From assembly GCA_033297075.1 (NCBI GenBank), contig MU858063.1, positions 124,001-188,000 of the forward strand: DNA of 64,000 nucleotides. The letters are read 5' to 3'. This DNA comes from Rhypophila decipiens. Taxonomy: Eukaryota > Ascomycota > Sordariomycetes > Sordariales > Naviculisporaceae. This document shows, piece by piece, positions 45,717-57,258 of the stretch (within the stretch, counting starts at the first letter, position 1; each line of letters starts with the position of its first letter). The notes under the pieces are model-generated. The model did not search any database, was not told where the DNA came from, and was given only the letters and a program-made list of their open reading frames with translations. Both the position numbers and the translations under genes were made by a program.

Positions 45717-48630
45717 TCATATAAACGCCTTGTAATCCGGCACAGTCTGCAGCTCCCTCTTCCTCCTCTCCTTCTCTTTCTTCTCCTGGTGTTCGCTCCA
45801 CTCTTTCGGTTTGGCATTGGCAATCTTGAGCCACTCGCCATTGAAAGCGTTAACAAGCCAGTTTGACAATTCTATCATCATCACCTGTCAGCACACACCC
45901 TCCTGTATTATAGAAGAGCAAGCAGGAAAGGGGGGCAGAAAACTTACTATCAAAAACAATAGTCCGAGCATTGTGAAAGAAAATCCCATGATCGCTATCA
46001 GGAAACACATGGACATCATAATTCTCCACGCCCTCCAGGTCAAGCTTATCCAGCAACACCAGCGAGTTCTGCATATGCACGTTATCGTCCGCGACACCAT
46101 GCATCAGCAAGAACCTCTTGTTCGCGCCCAGAGCAGTGACATTGCTGATAGCCGAGCTGTCATACCCCGCCCGGTTCGTCTGCGGCGTGAGCATATACCG
46201 CTCGGTATAGATGCTATCGTAATACCGCCAGTCCGTGACAGGCGCAACGGCCATGCCATAGCTAAACGTCTGGCCGCCGTCTTGCTCGAGGGTCTTGAGC
46301 GTCGTGAACCCGCCGAATGACCAGCCCCAGATTGCGAGTCTCGACGGGTCGACGTAGCTCTTCTTGGCCCAGATCTTGCCCGCCGCTATTTGATCATGCG
46401 ACTCGTAATGGCCTAGGTTTCCGCGCGTAAGCACGCGGTTCTTGCGCCCAATGTAGCCTGTTCCTCTGGGATCGACCGTCACGCAGAGGTAGCCCAGCCC
46501 GGCGGCGACATAGGACTGGAAATCCACTCCGAATTTCTTATCCACTGTCTGCGAGCCGGGACCGCTGTATTGCTGGAAGAGGACGGGGTATTTCTTGTTC
46601 TTGTCGAAATGGGGAGGGCGGCGCTCGACGTAGTTGAGGTCTACGCCGTCGACGTTGATGGTGCCGTAGATGAGGATGGGCAGCTCGTGTTTCTTGGCCT
46701 TGTCGGCGAGGGCTTTATTGTCCTCGACGACGTGGTGGTAGTCGTTGGTGTTGCTAGGTGTGCTAATGACCTTTTGGTATGGGATGCCCGGGCCTTGGTA
46801 GGATAGCAGGGCGTAGCCCGCGCCGGTGGAGAAAGAAACCTTGTAGTAGCCTTCAACCGTGGTGTCGGTCACGGGCGCGAGGTCCTCGCCTGTCAGCTTG
46901 ACCTGGTAGACGTGGCGCTGGATGGAGGACTCCTTGGTGGCGACAAAGTAGACGAGGTTACGCTCCAGGTCGACGGCCGAGGGCGCTTCGACAACCTCCC
47001 AGTTTCCCGAGGTCAGCATGACGGGCTTGTCGCTGTCGAGTGGTGTAAAGTAAGCCAGATGGTCGTAGTTGTCGTGAACAACGGTGTCGATGTAGCCGTC
47101 GTGAGGCCGGCCCTTGGACGGATCAGCTGGGATGTAGGTGGTGGTGTGGGAAATCTCGAACCAGCCGCCGTCGATTGCGCCAACATCCACTGTGCGGACA
47201 GCCTTGCCGGTCCGCGCCTTGACGTCGACGAGCACAACACGCAGCTTGTCGCTGACCCGGTTGGTCTCCTTGATCAGGACTTGGTCGCCTGCCCAGACGA
47301 CGGCAGTGATCAGGCGATCTTCATCCTCGAAACCGCCAGAGATGTCGACCGAAAACACGTCGCCTCGGAGCACATCGTAGAACTTGAGCTCGACGGTCGG
47401 GTTGTGCGCGCCGGCCTTGGGATACTTGATCATGCGAACCTCGGGGTAATTCTCTTCACCCTTTTCAGGGCGTGTGCCACTCGGCCGCGAGACAAAGTAC
47501 TGGACGGGGTACTCTGGAACTCCAGTCTCGTTGGTGCGGACAAAGGCAATGAATTTGCCGTCGTCAGACCACCAAGTTGCCTTGTCGCTGGCAAAGACCT
47601 CCTCCTCGTAGACCCAGTCGGGCACACCGTTGAACACCTCGTCACCGCCGTCCTTGGTGATCTGGATGAGCTTGACGGATCCAATCCGTCGGAGGTACAT
47701 GTTATTATTCCTAGTGAAGACAACGGCATCGCTTGTCGGGCTCCATTGGGCAAGCTGGATTCGCGCCTCGGGTTCGCCAGGGACCAGAGGCTCGGCTTGC
47801 TGAGTCTTGACATCGAAGATGAAGTAGAAGGCCGTAGTCGAATGGCGCCAGTTGCGCTTGACTTCAGACGAGACCAACACCTTCTGGAGATTGCGACTCG
47901 GTATTGCGCCCGAGGGCTGATATGGGACTCCCTTGTACTGAAAGGCACCGCTATCCATCAAGGTCTTGCTGGACTTGACGCTGGCCCCATTTGAACTCAT
48001 GGCCGAGTCCTGCGCTCGGACATCCTCCACGACGAGGAAGGGCTTCCCGGCTGCACCTTTCTCTATCATCAAGCCATCCTCTCCGTCTGCGCCGGCGATC
48101 CATGTTATCGAGTGGCTCTGGGCGTACCAGAAACCGCCGTTGAGCTGATCGAGTGTAATCTTCTTGCCATTTCCTCGTGTGGTTGTAGCTTGAGGATCGT
48201 GTTCGAAATTGGAGGCGTGCTTGTAGGATTGCGCGCCCAGATAGACAAAGAGTCCGACGACCCACGAGCCGATCAGAGCGCCGGCGACAATCGTGAGTAT
48301 CCTCCGCATCTTGCGATCCATGCGCTTGCTTCCGGGGCCATCTCGCGACTCGGGGCGGGACGAGCTGTCCCCATTTCCTAGAAACGGCCCGGTCTCGAGA
48401 TCGTCGTTTGCCGATTCGGGTTTGAATGCGTCGTCATCTTCGTCATCGTCCTGGCGACTGGCAGCGGCCTCTTTAGCGGCCAGCCGTTCTTCGATGCGCT
48501 CGAAGACGAGGCTGGTGGTGGAAACGGAGGAGTCGGTCTCGTGGGACATCCTCGGTCGATTTCGGTCTGGGCTGTAGCTTCTACCGCTCGACAGGCCGGG
48601 AACAAGAGGTTCGGTAACGGCGTAAGGCAT
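45717..48630 (-). CDS. dapB: Vacuolar dipeptidyl aminopeptidase B (S9B family)
   Basis: Two exons: 45948-48630 and 45717-45871, giving 945 residues; the 76-nt intron has donor GTAAGT and acceptor GATAG. It is a type II membrane protein: a Ser/Asp-rich cytosolic tail of about 110 residues, a single anchor [22 protein letters not shown], then the lumenal part. Residues about 150-650 form the eight-bladed propeller (DWVYEEEVF is the substrate-binding double-Glu motif of DPP4-like enzymes). The alpha/beta hydrolase part has the nucleophile S771 in GWSFGG, D848 in GVADDNVH and H881 in DSDHGI; spacing of 77 and 33 agrees with DPP4. It removes N-terminal X-Pro or X-Ala dipeptides in the vacuole. The C-terminal tail after the intron ([14 protein letters not shown], then a Lys/Glu-rich helix) is normal for fungal DapB. 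Gene length and features all look intact. Confidence 0.95.
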
Positions 48631-49914
48631 TGTAAAGAGGGGAGGGAAACTTTAAGTCTCCCGGTCGTGGATAAAGCGGCGTCGAAGCTAAACGGAGGAG
48701 GGACACATGCAGGGTCCCGCGGCCAGCAGGGGCGAACAGACAATGACCATCTGGTACAGTAGTGTACGCCCTCCCGCTAGTTGTACGGTAATTCCGTAGG
48801 TAGCACCGAATACCGTTGATGGTAGCTGGCGGATCGAATCTATTCAGACACTAATCGGGAAATAGCTGGTGGTGGCTCGTCTTTGATCTCGCGGTGGTAA
48901 CTTGTCATCTGGGAACGTTGGAAGGCGACAATGGCCTGACCTATCACAGCGAGTCACTATCAAGGGGCTGTCTGGGCGAGCATCAGGACCACCACCTGCT
49001 GTTTTAGGTTATAGGGGGTCAACCCTAACCCTTGGCCGCTCAGGGGTGTCAGTGCTAGTTCTGCGCCGAGTCTAGAACACTATAACCGGCGGCCAAGCAT
49101 CTTCCGGTCACCTCCTATGCCGTGCGGGAGAGCATCATGACGTTAAAAAAAGAACGACAGCCCTACGCAACGGTCACATTTGCGTTCGGATGGTTAAAGA
49201 AGATTTTAGTGTACCGGGTTTTCTTCTGTTCGTTTCGGCGTCTTCCCTCTTCTTCTTCTTCTCAGATGCCAGTGCATCATTGAGGTCAGCGTCTCGGAGT
49301 ATGGCGCAGGGCACGACAGCATGGCCAACCGTCATCGAGCCAAACCCATGAAACAAACAGGTCGGCCGGGATCAATCTCGCCATGCGTGATATGGATCAC
49401 TCTCCCAAGATGATTGTTGGTCGGTCCATAAACTTTTGCACACTCGAATTGAGTTCAGGATCGGGTTCATTACAGCTTCCAAAGACAAGTCAACTCATGA
49501 CACCTGCCAGGCGTATCTGCCTCAAGTGAACAGTTCCTTCATGTACTTCCTCTGGCAGCCGCCCTGGACGGCAGATCTTCAAGATTGTTGTACCAGAGGC
49601 AAAGGTCACGGTGCTGGCCACATGTTTGCCGCCCCTCAAAGAAAGTTCTTTGTTCCATTTCTTTCACTTGTCAGGGACTGGACCTATCCTACCCGGCCCG
49701 TAACACGTTCTTTCCCTACGCTTACTTGGTGGACCGAATTGGACGGCCGCGATACTTTCTGTCAGGCACGGGAAGGCAAACCCAAAACCGCCATCCCAAG
49801 TCTTGGAACAATGGCATCAGATAAAGTTTCGGGTGACTGTCTCGAGGTTCCTGGTACCTCGAACTTTCCTGGTCCTTTTGTGTCTACTCCCTTGGTACAC
49901 TTTTGGCCTCCCGA
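48631..49914. other. Divergent intergenic region
   Basis: About 1.3 kb between the dapB start and the next plus-strand gene. It includes a short telomere-like word AACCCTAACCCT at 49021-49032. No gene seen; the last 300 bp is likely leader and promoter of the gene at 49915. Confidence 0.5.
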
Positions 49915-51426
49915 ATGGAATCCCTTCCAGAGCCAATGATCGTTCAGTCAGACCTTCTTGAATCGAACTGCGAATCAAATCAAGATACCCAAGAACATAC
50001 CTCTCCCGAGGTACCATTCCAAATGGGCAACTACATGTCGGTCGAGCACGCCAAGTCGGCCCATGGCTCCGTCGACACTGCCGCCCTTTCTGAGAACCTC
50101 TCGTCCAAAAAGCAACGGCTCTTGCGCTGGGGTCTAGTTCGGGAGAAGGACTGGACGCAGCTGCCCACCGAGGGCATTTACCAGATCGCCATCTCCGAGG
50201 TCCTAGAGACAGGATCAGCACACCCTCTAGTCCATGGCGGAAGTAGGGCGTTTGCCGTGACTGCGGTTCTTGACCTTGGTCTGCGGATGCTAGAAAGTCC
50301 AAGAGGAAGACAAGGTACGTACTTTCTTCCCAGTTCAATTAACCACTGAGCATTGACTAACCTCCTGCCCCTATTAGCTCTACAAAATCTAGCCCTCCGC
50401 ACCTTCAAATGCACCTGCCCAGAATCCGAAAACACCTTCCCCAGCAGCCAGCACAGCCATATCTGCCCAGACTCCCAAAAGTGCTCCGGTCTCCCCCTCG
50501 CAATATCCACCTTCCTCCGCTCAGTACGATACCGCTTCCCAGCAGTCATCCTCGACAAACGAGACGGATTCCAAGACAAGGCCTTCTCAATCAAGCAACA
50601 TGGCAGCCACAACGACGAGGACTTTTGGTGCTCGCACATCCCTACCCTCGAGAAGCTCAAATTCAACCCCAAGGAAGAAGCTGTTTTGCATTTGAGCTGG
50701 GAACTGGTTGATAAGCTCTACTGGACTAGGCTCAAGGCTGATACATGGAGCATCTACTCCTTGTCCTCTCAAGACAAAGAAAAGGGCGAGCAGCCCAAGA
50801 TGGTGAGGTTCAAGGGGTTGCAGTTCCACCTGGCGACTATGGTGGCGCATCATTTGTGTCATTTGTTTATGGATTTGCTTATGAAGGGAGACGATAATCC
50901 GCTGGCGGACAAGGTGGATGAGGTCAGGGTGTTGAGGCTTGCTCAGCGGTATGATGCTGGTGAGGAATTCGAGAATGAGTTCTTTGGTGGACGACCTAGG
51001 TTGTTTATCGACGGGACGTTCAATGATGCTTCCAAGGGACCCGAGGAGAGATATGCTGGACAGAGTTATTTGGTTAAGCGCGGGGAGGATAGTCGGCGGA
51101 TTGGGGCGGTTATACCGCTTGATAGGATTGAGGAGTATCTTAGGGGTGGTAGGTCTCTTTTTTCCTATTGGTTTTTTTTCTTTTACTATGCGGATGGTGT
51201 GCTAACGATTGTGCGCACAGATTTCTCTTCACCATTGTTATCAGCGGGTTACTCTGAGAAAGACGATTCGAGGTTCGAGTTATATAGGGATATTAAAAGG
51301 AGATATCGAGGCCCTGGGATTGCGAGGGAGCATAATAAAGGGCATAAGAACGATAACAAGCGGATATCAGAGGCAGAGTTAGAAGCCACAGCGGATATTG
51401 TTGAAAATGGATCCTTTGACCAGTAA
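49915..51426 (+). CDS. Orphan protein with degenerate zinc-peptidase-like motif, 458 aa
   Basis: Three exons: 49915-50314, 50378-51148, 51221-51426. Introns are 63 and 72 nt, donors GTACGT and GTAGGT, branches GACTAAC and GCTAAC, acceptors ATTAG and CACAG; all junctions keep frame. The start is the first in-frame ATG (MESLPEPM). I do not recognise a named family. The region around residues 282-338 reads HLATMVAHHLCHLFM, then EEFENEFFGG about 35 residues later. This is the layout of a fungal group of putative metallopeptidases with HExxH followed by a Glu-aromatic-Glu and FGG segment; here the catalytic Glu position is His292, so peptidase activity is doubtful. The middle also has a cysteine cluster (FKCTCPES, HICPDSQKC) that could bind metal or form disulfides. 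There is no signal peptide. The C-terminus is charged and probably flexible. Confidence 0.83.
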
Positions 51427-51649
51427 GACAATTCAGTCTGCCATGGGATGTCAAGATAGACGAGTACAAGATGCTCAAAAAGGCTTGTTACAATCCCTCG
51501 GTGAGGTTGGTCGATACACTTGGGTACTAAAGACTATATAATACTATTTCTTAAAGAACCATGTTTTGCAGGCACCTACGCGAACAATATAGCAAAGCCG
51601 TTGAGACAATTCCTAGCCCATCGACCGTCATTCGCTTGGACATCATAAT

Positions 51650-51690
51650 TTCTATTGAACATCCAACCATTATAGACAACATCGTGCCAA
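51650..51690 (-). repeat. Dispersed repeat A, copy 1 (inverted relative to copy 2)
   Basis: On the minus strand this 41-bp stretch reads TTGGCACGATG...GGATGTTCAATAGAA and differs from 57600-57640 (plus strand) at four positions. Confidence 0.75.
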
Positions 51691-51989
51691 TATGAATTGA
51701 CAACACTTCTGGATAACTAGGCATAGTCCAGTCCATTAACGACGATATTAACGAAGACCAGCAAGAGGTGTCTGCTCAGGTAAGGCGTAAGGGTAGATAT
51801 AGAAAGAGAAGCTTCACAATATCAAGTATCGATGGTACAGTGTGTCTTCAAATGATAAGTATTGCTGGCACGTACTATCGAGAGAAATAATGGTCTACGA
51901 GCTGACGAGCAGATTATCCCCCTCAAACGTCAAGCGTATAATCACAAAAGTATAACACAGCCATTACCAACGTGGGGAGGGGGGGGGAG

Positions 51990-52076
51990 GAACATCGACA
52001 GCGCGTCCTCTCTATTTCCGCCGCAAATCTACGATCTCGTTGCGAAGCCTTCCAACCTCGGCGGCGAGATTGGTGG
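51990..52076 (+). repeat. Dispersed repeat B, copy 1
   Basis: 87 bp, differing at seven positions from 57259-57345. Read on the minus strand it encodes the end of a short frame, TTNLAAEVGRLRNEIVDLRRK and a stop (preceded by MDR), a coiled-coil-like tail, followed by conserved 3' sequence GAGAGGACGCGCTGTCGATG. Confidence 0.85.
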
Positions 52077-53525
52077 TGCGATCCATAAGTGTTGGTCAAG
52101 CCGGATGTGGAGCGACGCAACATAATCACAGAAAAACAGCAGACAAAGATTGGGTGTTGGGCTTTGGTGGTTTCATTGTAAAATAGACGCCTGCCCGCTG
52201 TTGGGGAGGTATCCTCGGATATGATTAAAATGTAACCGTCATGAGCAAGGATATATTCAAGCAAAACTTTGGATGAAGAGAGGCTCGAATTATTCCCGTG
52301 TATTTTTGAGAATTCTTGGTGTTATTTTTCATCTCATGTTTCCTATTGTCTCATCGGATGGATACCGGTGTGCTTCTACTGGACAACTTGTGCAGAATGA
52401 TTAAGCTTTCTTCCGAGGACTCCAACTGCAGTTGCTACCTTGTTCTCTTTAAATGAGTTTATTTGAGGTCTAGTCCTACCACTAGCAGTAGGACTTCGGG
52501 GCACTCCAGTGCGCAAGAGAGAGAGAGCCGGGTACAGTTGCTACCTTGTTGCCAAAGGAGAGGGTAACTAGATAGGTACTTGGGTACAGATGTGCTTGGA
52601 GACTACTTCCCACGTCTAGTTCATGCCTTCAGTTCAAGATGGCCAGGCGCCAGTCCATGTAGATCATGTGGATGATGTAGATGTGTGCGCTGTCTTGGTG
52701 CTTGCAAGAGGAAGTCTCAATCCATACATGTAACCGGATGGCCATGATATCCAGAGAGGAGAGTTTGGACAGACCCACCTTAGGCTGGCGAGAATGGGCT
52801 AGAACTTGGTTCTTCACCGAGGTCTGCAGTTCTCCTTCCCCGGTTACAGCTGTCAACACTCAACAGATTCCAGTCCCGTGTCGTGACCTCCCGTCCTTAT
52901 CAGCCCTTCTCCCCATATCTGCCCAACCTAAACCTCTCTCCTGCCGATCAAGGTACCTTGATGATGGAAACCTTATATGCCTTGCCTTGGGGTGGCTCTC
53001 CACTGATCATGCCACCAGACAGATTTCCCAAACCCTATCGTCCATTTTCACCTTTCACCTTTTCACCTTTTACCTTGTCATTTCTCCGTCTCTGTCGGTA
53101 CTTTGCCTCGAACTTCCAGTTGCATTGCTCGCCCCCCGACTGTCCTCTCGCCATATTCGAACTCGCTATTCGCAGACTGGCATTGGAACAAGCCAAAGCC
53201 CATTCACTATATGCCCTGGCCATAGAAATTTTCGAATGTATGTTCCATCCTTGCTACAGACAAGATTTCCTTTGAGGGGGCATCAATCTAGATACCTCGG
53301 GTATCCATCTGGTATCCTTATACCGGAATCCTTATTGACCAGCGTCGACTAGCCACAGACTGAAGCATCACCACGACTAGTAGAAACTGCTTCCAAACGA
53401 TTTGACTACTTCAATTCAGTGACAAGAACATCTCTGAATCGCCCCTCCAGTAAGTCTAGTTCCAGGTCAACTTTCTCTTCGCAGCCTACAACAGCCACGC
53501 TAACTTGTCTGGAAGCCCAGCAGCC

Positions 53526-54275
53526 ATGCCGCCAGTCACAACAGAGAGCCTTCCCGTGGACCTGAACAACATTCACAGCCAACTCGTGAGATCAGCGTGG
53601 GACCTGGGTGAAGCCCTCCAAGGCCTCCAGGCTGCCATCGCCGCCGGCATTCTCGACGGCCCACAACGGGCAAAGATGAGAGAGGTCCTCGATATCCACA
53701 AGCAATACTGGGATAGATTCGACGCCGAGGATATGGCGACAGATGTTGATGCTCCCGTCGACCACGGCAACCAAGTTGATGGCGATCCAGGCCCAGTTTC
53801 GAGTTCTTCGCCGGCGAGAAAGAGAAGACACTCGAGCTTGGACGAGGAGGACTCGAGCAGTCATGACAAGAAGAGGCTAAAGATGTCCCCTCTGCCTGAA
53901 GACTTCGACTTTGGCAACCTTCTTGCCGACACGGTTGAGAGGTCGGACGAAAACGACCCAGATGACCTGTCGGTATACTCTGACAGCGAGTTCAAGCTAC
54001 CACCAGCGATAGATGAAGAGACAGAGGAAGAGACAGAGGAAGGGCAACAAGTCCAACAAGAGCCTGAATATGACGGCGACGACGATGACTATGACGATGA
54101 CGATGGGAAGGATCAAGATACCGACCATGACAAAGACCACTGGCCTGCCTCTTCCATCTCGCGCACTCTCTCCCCTTCTCCGGTGGTGGTCCAAACCACC
54201 CGGAAATACAACTGGCTGGCGACGGTGTTAAACCCAGTTGCAGTCGTCCAACATGATGCTCCCCGGCATCTCTAG
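53526..54275 (+). CDS. Acidic orphan protein, 249 aa
   Basis: Single exon starting at MPPVTTESLP. Residues 10-70 look helical (HSQLVRSAWDLGEALQGLQAAIAAG, HKQYWDRF). A basic patch ARKRRHSS and KKRLKM could serve as a nuclear signal. The middle and end are strongly acidic: EETEEETEEG, then DGDDDDYDDDDGKDQDTDHDKD. There are no known domains and no signal peptide or membrane segment. A frame stays open seven codons above the ATG but begins with TTG. It could be a histone- or chromatin-associated acidic protein, but this rests on composition alone. It lies at the edge of a region full of gene fragments, so it may be lineage-specific. Confidence 0.65.
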   Translation: MPPVTTESLPVDLNNIHSQLVRSAWDLGEALQGLQAAIAAGILDGPQRAKMREVLDIHKQYWDRFDAEDMATDVDAPVDHGNQVDGDPGPVSSSSPARKRRHSSLDEEDSSSHDKKRLKMSPLPEDFDFGNLLADTVERSDENDPDDLSVYSDSEFKLPPAIDEETEEETEEGQQVQQEPEYDGDDDDYDDDDGKDQDTDHDKDHWPASSISRTLSPSPVVVQTTRKYNWLATVLNPVAVVQHDAPRHL

Positions 54276-55378
54276 CCTTTATTGGAGTGCTTGGCTCCCT
54301 ATCGCTCGTTTAACAATCACCCATTCTTTTTCTTCCAACGCCTTTTGAGATCGTTCCTTGAGGTTAGACTTCGGCAATGATCCATTCGACTTTCCAAAGC
54401 TCTTGGAGGCTTGGATTCTTGTATCCTCACACCAGCTGTTTCTTTCAGCATCGTTTGCGGCATATCGAATGGCCCGATACGTGCCAGCGAGGCACGCGAG
54501 CAAGCACCATGATAATCATGATTCTGATAGCCCCGGCCTAGACACCGTTGTCTGACTCGAGATAACCGGCCGACCAGACACAACTATTTATTCATATACA
54601 CCTTCCTTGATACCAATCAACGTCGACCAGGAATCACCTAGGCCGGACTGGCCGCTCATGCTGGCGACAGAACCTTCCCATCTCCCTTCCCATCAATCCA
54701 CAGATCATCTCGACACTCTCAACAAGCGCAGTGTCGAGGACCCGTGTCCGACCACCATGTCCTGGGTGACTCGTGGCAATAAAAGCTACATATTTTCAAC
54801 CGGTGTGGTCCATGCCAGACATTGGACGATACTCTGACGTATACCAGCTTGCCCGTGCAGCTGTTTGTTCACTTCTCTTTTCTAGAACTGGCAGTTTTTC
54901 TGCCAAAGAAAAAAGATTAAAAAAAACCATTCATCCTTCTGATTCTATGGAAGACGCCGCCATAAGACTTTGCCTGCTCGAAAACACCTCTCGAGACGCT
55001 TGATCATCCGTGCTCGCCCGTTGGCAACGCGGCCTCGGCTACGTCAACTACTGAGAACACAACCTTTCCTTCTCTCGCGAGGGTAACAAGAAGGTCCATG
55101 TCCAGCATCGTTTGAAGGATCGGTACAAAGAAATCAATGAGCTCTTGGAAAAGAAGGCACCCTAGAAGACCGAAGCTCCGGGATACGTCACCGGCCACCT
55201 GCTGGTCATCTGTCAGGTAGCCCCCACTGGAGGAGGATCGACGAGACGACTTACTCGTACCGCGGCTGTTTGGGACTCCAGGCTTGCATCTAGGATGTGC
55301 CTTTGTCTTTGCTCAGGCATGTCTCGAGTAAGGCTGCTAAGAAACCCAGAGCGAAGAAATCAGACATGCCAGCCGGGG
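54276..55378. other. Gene-poor start of the degenerate region
   Basis: No intact gene. A minus-strand frame at 55004-55198 (64 codons, begins MAGDVSRSFGLLG) and the plus-strand sequence opposite it (DRYKEINELLEKKAP then stop) are both short. The plus-strand reading could be a remnant of a larger gene, but I cannot name it. Confidence 0.4.
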
Positions 55379-55720
55379 AGATCAATGGATCCCTCTTATT
55401 CGCTCTTTTTGTGTATGGCACATCTCTCGTTATTTATCGCCACCAGGCTCGCCGACACGGGCCGTCAACCGAAACCTGCTAGTCACTCTCCGACTGACTA
55501 CACCATCCCACCCACTCGGACGTGCCTCACTGCTGCAACACAAAGCCGCATCACCTTGCCATCACCTCGCCATCACCTCGCCATCACCTCGCCATCACCT
55601 CGCCATCACCCTCGCCATCACCTCTGGTCCTCCCCCATTTCTCACATGCCCGGTCCCAAACTCGCAGCGGCTACTGGACTGGTATCAAGCCTACTACACC
55701 ATTTTCCACCCGGAACACCG
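55379..55720 (+). pseudogene. Cytochrome P450 N-terminal fragment, copy 1 (interrupted)
   Basis: 55385-55450 encodes SLLFALFVYGTSLVIYR, the membrane anchor and start of a fungal P450. The matching continuation, PGPKLAAATG, appears only at about 55646, after an insert that contains an 11-bp tandem repeat. After AAATG one base shift is needed to read WYQAYYTIFHP. The rest of the enzyme (I-helix, ExxR, heme loop) is absent, so this is a dead fragment. Confidence 0.7.
55549..55624. repeat. 11-bp tandem repeat CATCACCTCGC
   Basis: About six units, slightly degenerate at both ends, inside the insert of P450 fragment copy 1. Confidence 0.9.
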
Positions 55721-55786
55721 CCGAATTGGTTAACAGTTCGATTGCTGAGCTCGCCAAGCTCAACAACAATAGCAGCATCGTCGAGA

Positions 55787-56135
55787 TGCTCGTATGCGGT
55801 GGATCGGCCTGGCCCTCTTATTCACTGTTTTTGTGCATGGCACATCTCTCGTTATTTACCGCCTCTGGTTCTCCCCCATCCCCGGTCCCAAAGTCCACAC
55901 GGGACGCCAGCTCGCCACAGCCCCTGGCTCCCAGCCGTTCATCATCCCCAGCGCCCGCCATGATGCGTCCCATGGCCGGCCGGACGTATTACACTTTACT
56001 CACATCGCCGGTCCCAAACTCGCAGCTGCTACTGGCTGGTATCAGGCCTCCTACACTATTGCCCACTCTGGCCATTGGTGCTTTGAGGTCAAGGAGCTCC
56101 AGGAGGAATACGAGCTTCTCCCGAGAGCGACTGGA
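55787..56135 (+). pseudogene. Cytochrome P450 N-terminal fragment, copy 2 (interrupted)
   Basis: 55800-55890 encodes LALLFTVFVHGTSLVIYRLWFSPIPGPK in parts; the stretch LFxxFVxGTSLVIYR is almost the same as copy 1 at DNA level. After an insert of about 100 bp the reading resumes with HIAGPKLAAATGWYQASYTIAHSGHWCFEVKELQEEY, again the start of a P450. The PGPK motif occurs twice because of the insert. The frame stays open for 126 codons (55794-56174), but the enzyme ends before any catalytic part. Confidence 0.75.
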
Positions 56136-56443
56136 AGTTCAGACTTGGCATTCTGGCCCTGGACGACGACTTGATGGCGGGTCGTGACAGCAAGGCCAAG
56201 ACGATCAAGACGACTTTTCTGCGTTGCTCGCAACTGCCCACGGCAACGGTACTGCCAGCTGACCTGGGGACAGACAAAAGAAAACCCTGGTTGCTCGGAC
56301 CGTCACTGGCCCAGTCGATCGAGACTCCTGCATCGCTTGAAAGCACCAGACTCTCAGCAGGGTCCTCCAGGGACAATAATACGGAATGAAGAGACGTGGC
56401 AGACTGAGCGATCGCCACCCTCAGAGGTCGTCTGCTCAGATAA

Positions 56444-56689
56444 ATGGTGGAACCAGATTTCTCAGTTCAGGCAAGATTTCTCGGAACCATCTCTTGGTGG
56501 ACACTGGCTCGGTTCCTGCTGTCGACACCCGCACAGTGGATTGGAGAGAAGAAGGTTGTCTATGGCCTCGCGGTGCTCATCTGGCTTTTTCAAGACCAGG
56601 AAATAGACTCCCCACAGGGACTTATGCTTCTCGGATACCTCTGGGAGCGTCTTGAGGAGGTTTGTGGAAGGGAGTTTGTCGGGCAATAG
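56444..56689 (+). pseudogene. 81-codon frame ending in repeat B-type tail
   Basis: Reads MVEPDFSVQARFLG and ends LGYLWERLEEVCGREFVGQ with a stop. Directly after the stop comes GAGAGGATGCGCTGTCGATGT, the same 3' sequence as in repeat B (one mismatch in 26 bp from 56683). It therefore seems to be a diverged member of the small family whose ends make up repeat B. Function unknown; it may be a relic. Confidence 0.45.
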
Positions 56690-56789
56690 AGAGGATGCGC
56701 TGTCGATGTGCCGAGCGCCCCCCCTCTCTCCCATCCCCCGCGTCGGTAATGGTTGTGTTATACTTTTGTGATTGACATGAAGAATTTTA

Positions 56790-56970
56790 TCATTTCTTTT
56801 CTGTATTTTCCTTTTTTTTATTTCTTTTTTGTATTTCTTTTTTGTACTTCTTTTCTGTACTTCTTTTCTGTACTTCTTTTTTGTACTTCTTTTTTGTACT
56901 TCTTTTCTGTACTTCTTTTCTGTATTTCTTTTTTGTATTTTTTGTTGGTATTTTTTGTTTTTCTTTTGGG
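56790..56970. repeat. T-rich 13-bp minisatellite
   Basis: Units of GTACTTCTTTTCT and GTACTTCTTTTTT repeat with period 13. The apparent Phe/Leu/Cys-rich open frames over it are an artefact. Confidence 0.9.
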
Positions 56971-56984
56971 TTTATGTTGTTACA

Positions 56985-57212
56985 GACATCACCAACAGCC
57001 GGTGCGGGACGGAGAACATGAGCCCGGACGACTTCTTTCTCGTCGGACCACGCGCTCGTGTGGTCACAGCTTTGGGCATGAGCATAATGATGTACTATAT
57101 CGTGTACATCATGGCTACCGCCAAGATTGCCTCACCTCTCGCGACCGCCTCGATTCAGTATATCATCAACGTGGTCATAACTCTGCCCGCCATCATCTTC
57201 CTCGACAAGTAG
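56985..57212 (+). pseudogene. Fragment of an MFS sugar transporter
   Basis: After an acceptor-like TTGTTACAG, the frame reads DITNSRCGTENMSPDDFFLVG and then MMYYIVYIMATAKIASPLATASIQYIINVVITLPAIIFLDK before a stop (parts of two membrane segments). The TASIQYIINVV.TLPA...DK block is typical of fungal sugar transporters, where the next residues would be WGRR. The remaining ten or so membrane segments are missing, so this is a fragment. Confidence 0.7.
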
Positions 57213-57258
57213 GATAGAATGACCACCGCTACAAGTGCAACGAGAAACCAACGACCTG

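Larger units (their letters stand above)
51427..53525. other. Intergenic region carrying dispersed repeats
   Basis: About 2.1 kb without an intact gene. It contains one copy each of two short repeats also found near 57.3-57.6 kb. The plus strand from about 52880 is C/T-rich and an open frame there (52883-53275) has no ATG at its beginning; it is more likely leader of the gene at 53526. Confidence 0.5.

Noticed and set aside
46912..47994. 360-codon plus-strand frame opposite dapB
   Set aside because: Antisense shadow of a clearly real dipeptidyl aminopeptidase exon.
52883..53275. 130-codon frame upstream of the acidic orphan
   Set aside because: It starts with GTG, and the C/T-rich sequence fits a leader or promoter better than a gene.
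56753..57217. 154-codon Phe/Leu-rich membrane-like protein
   Set aside because: Its first two thirds are the translation of a 13-bp T-rich minisatellite; only the end is real coding sequence (MFS fragment), in another frame.
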